DNA from: Halicephalobus mephisto
Taxonomy: Eukaryota > Nematoda > Chromadorea > Rhabditida > Panagrolaimidae
Assembly: GCA_009193035.1 (NCBI GenBank)
Contig: SWDT01000193.1
Coordinates: 148,114 to 212,113, forward strand
Direction of reading: 5' to 3'
DNA length: 64,000 nt
This document shows, one piece after another, positions 60,230 through 64,000 of the stretch. A program made the position numbers and the translations under genes. The number at the start of each line of letters is the position of its first letter. Positions within the stretch are counted from its first letter, which is position 1. The notes under the pieces are model-generated. The model saw nothing but the letters and a program-made list of their open reading frames with translations. It made no database searches and had not been told where the DNA came from.

Positions 60230-62737
60230 TTATTGATCAAGTTCTTTAACTTTGCCGTTTCTGAGAGGAAGATCGAGTTCGTACGAAGTCATCCCATCTC
60301 TTTCTGTCTTTTCTTCTTCTAACTGAATTTTCCTCTTTTGAGGTCTCAGGAGAATGGACTCTATCTTGGCCACCGGAACCTCGAACAAGCTGCTCCAGAT
60401 GAGAGACAGGAAGAAGGTCAAACAAAGAACGGAGAAAACTCTTTCATAGAACTGAAACAAGATTAAATTCAATATTTAATTACAATAGCCTTACAATGTT
60501 CCAAATCCCTGAATATAGAATCGCATGATCTTCTTCAGAATTGACGTAATCGATAATTTCCATATGAATAAGATATGCAGCATAACTCAGTCTCCCAAGG
60601 GGAACCCAGATGTTCCAAGACATGAATCTGTTGACGAATCCACCGTAACCGTAATAGCACGCAATGAGGATCCAGGACAACCCCAAACCCCAGGCTGGTT
60701 TGCTGAAAGCAGAGTACATAGCCCGTTCGAACAGTGTCAAATGAGTCGTTCCTTTGTTGAACCCGTACAGACCGAAGAGAGCAGTGCACATCAAGGCAAC
60801 AGAGAGAAACCAGAAGATATACTGAATGAAAACGGGGATCTTCAACTTCTTCCTTGTCTGTAACAACCATCCGACGATCAACCCCATTATGTAAATTTGA
60901 CATCGGATCCACATTGCAGAATACATAATTCTATAGTACTCTTTTCCGTTTTTCTCTTTCGGATCAGGGGCAACAATACTTGCGATAGTAGGAGGATAGT
61001 GGTTGACGTAAACAGTGATGATGTTCCCAGCTGTGGAACAAAACATCAAGGCGAATGCGACAATTACTCCCAAAATTGGCTTCATTGCTAGAGACACTAG
61101 AATCACTGGACTGAGAACAAACATCTGCATATCTGCCGCTAAATACCATGATTGACCGAAACACTAGAAATTCATAAATAAAAATCCATATTTTTAAACC
61201 AAACTCACCTCTTCCTCTAAATTCCACAAATTATTGATGTAGAGAACATTTCTCCAGAAATACTTGTTACATGGATCTTCAACCTTTTCTTGAGCAAAAT
61301 GGTAAACTCTCTCACTTAACCATGGCCCAACTACCCAAGTTACGAAAGCAGCTGCCATGAAGTAGGATGGAGACAACCTTATATATCTGTGGACGTAGAA
61401 CATGATCCATCCCTTGAACGACATGACTGCTTTCCTGTTCCTCTCCAACTCTTTGAAGAACAGGAACGAAACCAGAACTGCTCCAATGAAGAAGAAATTA
61501 TCCACTGAATAGAAACCATTCATGATTACTTGAGTGAACGGATAGTATATGATCCCTTCATAATCAAAAAAGTTGTCTGGAAATCAGGATTGTTAAGAAC
61601 TGAATTATGAAACTTATCCTCACTAATACTATTCGAAAATAGAGCAAAGACGTGAGCAACGATGACCCAAGTGATGGAGATGACTCTGATGAAGTGGATG
61701 GGTCCAATCTGTCCAGGTTGATTGGATTTCCCCGCTGTCATGATCTCAGACACATTTCTATGGAAGGAAAACGCGAAGAACAGCTGAATACCCTTGTCTA
61801 GAAGGATTCCCATTAAACTACATAAGGAATGTACTCCGGAGACTTACGAGATCTTAGTGGACTTTTCTCGGGGATTATCAAGTAATCAACAGTCATAGAA
61901 AGGACTGCCAGTATAATCACCAAGAAGAAGACTGATCTGAAAGATAAAATTAAATAAAAAATTATAATTGAGCACTCACAAAACGATATAAGAGCGGTAA
62001 TCGTAGTCGACTTTGATGTCTTCAAAGGTGGTCACCGAACAAACTGGGTCTTCCTCACTGGGGAATAGTTGAGCTAAAAAAGACATTATTCAATATCTTC
62101 ACTGTAAGTATATTTACCAATCTGTACAACTGCGAGAATGTCATCCTTGTTACAGCTTTTCGGAAGACAGACGTCGAATCCTAATATCATGGTCTTTGAA
62201 CGATCACAAGTTTTGTTATATCCCTCCAACACCAGAGCATCAATGTATGTCCTACTGTAAGCAGTTTCGAAGGGTCTTTCTCGTTGGGGGACTTCAAAAT
62301 GGATTAAGTCACATTCCTGCTTGAATCCGTAAATAATAGTAACTCCTCTTATCATCCCCGGAGGCTGGACTCCCATGGCGTCTTTTACTAAAGATTGAGA
62401 TATAAAGTTTCTTCTGTATGGATCAACACTCACCCATAGCCGCAGTCTGGGGGAAACCAGGAGGAACTTGGGTAGAATTATTTAGAGCAAGGTAGAGGAG
62501 AGCGGTGTCTTCAATGCATTCTAAGGTAATGTTGTGAGCCTCAGAAATGTCTGAAAAACCCTTGAACAAATTGGTCTTGAGGTTGTTCATCGAATCGGTG
62601 AAAACTTCATGGGTTTCTTTTGGGAGATCCTTCAGCTGTCTCCATTGCTTTGCAATAGTTATATAATCGACATCCACAGCTGTAGTAAAAGAATGAGAAA
62701 CAGCAATTAAGAACAAGCATTTTAGGATCATTTTCAT
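60230..62737 (-). CDS. NRF-6-type membrane acyltransferase (Acyl_transf_3)
   Basis: Eight exons, 62434-62737, 62118-62387, 61980-62073, 61848-61936, 61624-61797, 61209-61576, 60495-61163 and 60230-60451, give 729 residues. A signal peptide (ILKCLFLIAVSHSF) precedes an extracellular NRF domain with conserved cysteines (LECIED, CDLIHFE, DVCLPKSC). A ten-segment acyltransferase-3 domain follows, starting GPIHFIRVISITWVIVAH with its conserved histidine, then YVHRYIRLSPSYF and GRLSYAAYLIHM. The C-tail is charged and cytosolic. C. elegans NRF-6 and NDG-4 act in gut lipid and drug transport and the OAC family is large; the exact substrate here is unknown. All splice phases agree. Confidence 0.92.
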
Positions 62738-63691
62738 TCGTTAGTTTCTCTCGAAAATCACGTCTTATAAAGAGTCAAAAATACAGGAGTGCCCTTATTA
62801 ACGTCATGTGAATTTAAGATTCATCTGCAGACGAATGTGATTTCCTCGGCAGTTGTTATCAGTTGTTCACAAAACGTCATCGTGTTTTTGCTCTATTTAG
62901 GGTGAGCCATGTGATTGTCTTATGATTTCTTAATCAGAATTTGATCTTCATTGTTGAGAATGGCTAAGGAATAATGCATTAAATGACATTTTTATGAGCT
63001 TCAGTAATTTATTGTAGATAATGAAATGCGGCTTCGTATTCGAAAAATGGTTAATTGAATGAATTTCAATCAAAAAAGAAAAAATGATAAGAATTGGACA
63101 TGGAACTAATATAAAAGTATGATTAGTGGGGAGGGAAAGATACCGGAAATTGAATAATAATATAAATGATCAAGGATTAATCGTGATTAATAGACAGTTG
63201 AAAGATAACGTCACAATTCGAACACTGGGGAAAACCACTGTAGGCACAAAGATCGGACTTAAACCGCAGACGGCCTAGACAGGATGTCCAAAGCTCCGCC
63301 CTGTCAGCCGACGTCTGTGAAGTGAGACTAAAGTGGTAGAGAGTCAGTCTTTGAGAAATTCCAACTCCAACCTGATCCGAGTTTGATTTCGGTCAAACGA
63401 GGACCTTTCCTCTCTTTGTTCTATGCTTATGTTAAGATAAACAAGAGTAATTGCTAATAGTAGGAATCAACAGTTTTCCGTCCCATCAAGGAGCATCCAC
63501 AATGTCACACCATCGACATCCCTCGTACTACATATTTTACTACCATCATTTTTACTACATAAGCACGCGAGCATTCGATAAGAACTTCTTTTTTTTCGTT
63601 TTTTTTAAAATTAAAAATCCAGAAAACGAACGCTACACATAACATAATTTACCAAACAACATTACAAAGACATTTAAACAAATTAAACAGT
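62738..63691. other. Intergenic region before the transposase fragment
   Basis: About 950 bp. A GC-richer block at 63235-63420 has no gene or RNA I can identify; I looked for tRNA A/B boxes and saw none convincing. No Tigger-type terminal repeat was found between it and the transposase stop. Confidence 0.45.
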
Positions 63692-64000
63692 TTAACAAAG
63701 CAATTCATAAATCGTTTCGGCGCAATTCATTCCTTCAATATTTTGATTATTCTCGAAAAAGCGTTTTAATGTAGTTACGCACGAAAGTGCTTCATCAACA
63801 GTAACTGCGAAATCGTCATCTCTTTCTTTAGTATCTTCTTCGTCTTGCAAACTTGGTTGAAATAACTCCGCAATCTCTTCTAGTTCCCAGAATCCATTTG
63901 TTATCAAAGAAACATCACTGTTCACATATTCTTCTAGAGTAACGTCTTCTGGATGATCTGATAAAGTCCACTGAACAAGTAAGTCTTTAACAAATGCTGT
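63692..64000 (-). mobile_element. Tigger/pogo transposase, C-terminal fragment (runs off window)
   Basis: The open frame continues to the window edge and ends at TAA (63692-63694), giving 102 residues of a larger protein. LVQWTLSD, then an acidic stretch and VDEALSCVTTLKRFFENN, resembles the C-terminal part of Tigger/jerky-type DDE transposases, where an acidic linker precedes an EALxxLxxLxxFxE helix. The catalytic core is outside the window. It could be an active element, a relic or a domesticated gene. Confidence 0.55.

Noticed and set aside
63235..63420. Possible tRNA or other structured RNA in a GC-rich block
   Set aside because: No convincing A and B boxes or acceptor stem could be found on either strand.

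Overview
This window is a stretch of nuclear DNA from a nematode, most likely a rhabditid related to but distinct from Caenorhabditis elegans. The evidence is AT-rich sequence, many 42-70 bp introns ending in TTTCAG, coding exons that start directly after TTTTCAG-type acceptors (as in spliced-leader trans-splicing), closely spaced same-strand genes that look like operons, and nematode-restricted families (C6/DUF281 ectodomains, CUB-like secreted proteins, SRH-type chemoreceptors, NRF-6-type acyltransferases). Exon joins were worked out by hand from reading frame and splice consensus. No alignment or expression data were available.

Left part (1-11 kb): a C6-domain exon fragment, a START-domain lipid-transfer protein (1860-3271, minus), a repeat-rich gap, and a ten-exon secreted CUB-like protein (6588-10902, plus). 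The CUB-like gene meets PYROXD1 tail to tail with 15 bp between stop codons. Housekeeping block (11-41 kb): PYROXD1, deoxyribose-phosphate aldolase, RNase H1 and the ESCRT-III subunit VPS-24 lie in one minus-strand row with 0.19-0.36 kb gaps, a likely operon. The exosome subunit EXOSC5 (plus) is divergent from it. A nine-exon PPP4R4-like phosphatase-4 regulator spans 19.6-29.0 kb (minus) and its introns are full of tandem repeats and hairpins. A small two-exon zinc-ribbon protein (30.6-33.6 kb, minus) follows. A 132-residue LINE ORF1-like RNA-binding protein then lies 108 bp upstream of HEATR1/TOE-1 (34.8-40.4 kb, plus), a likely two-gene operon.

Right part (40-64 kb): a putative secreted protein, a p70 S6 kinase with a short C-terminal tail, a trefoil/GH31 alpha-glucosidase broken by many single-base frameshifts, an SLC26/SulP anion transporter, a CYP2-like cytochrome P450, an SRH-like GPCR, a chemoreceptor relic, a disrupted C6-domain gene, an NRF-6-type acyltransferase, and the C-terminus of a Tigger/pogo transposase cut by the window end.

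The most unusual content is in the non-coding DNA. Two introns of unrelated genes carry the same alternating palindromic satellite. PPP4R4 introns hold three tandem copies of a long hairpin, a perfect 30-bp inverted repeat and several minisatellites. At least four families of small inverted-repeat elements recur, including two Tigger-type MITEs in the same window as a transposase fragment. I saw no evidence of a wholly new biochemical system. The best candidates for something undescribed are the LINE-like RNA-binding protein paired with toe-1, the zinc-ribbon gene, and the shared palindromic intronic satellite.
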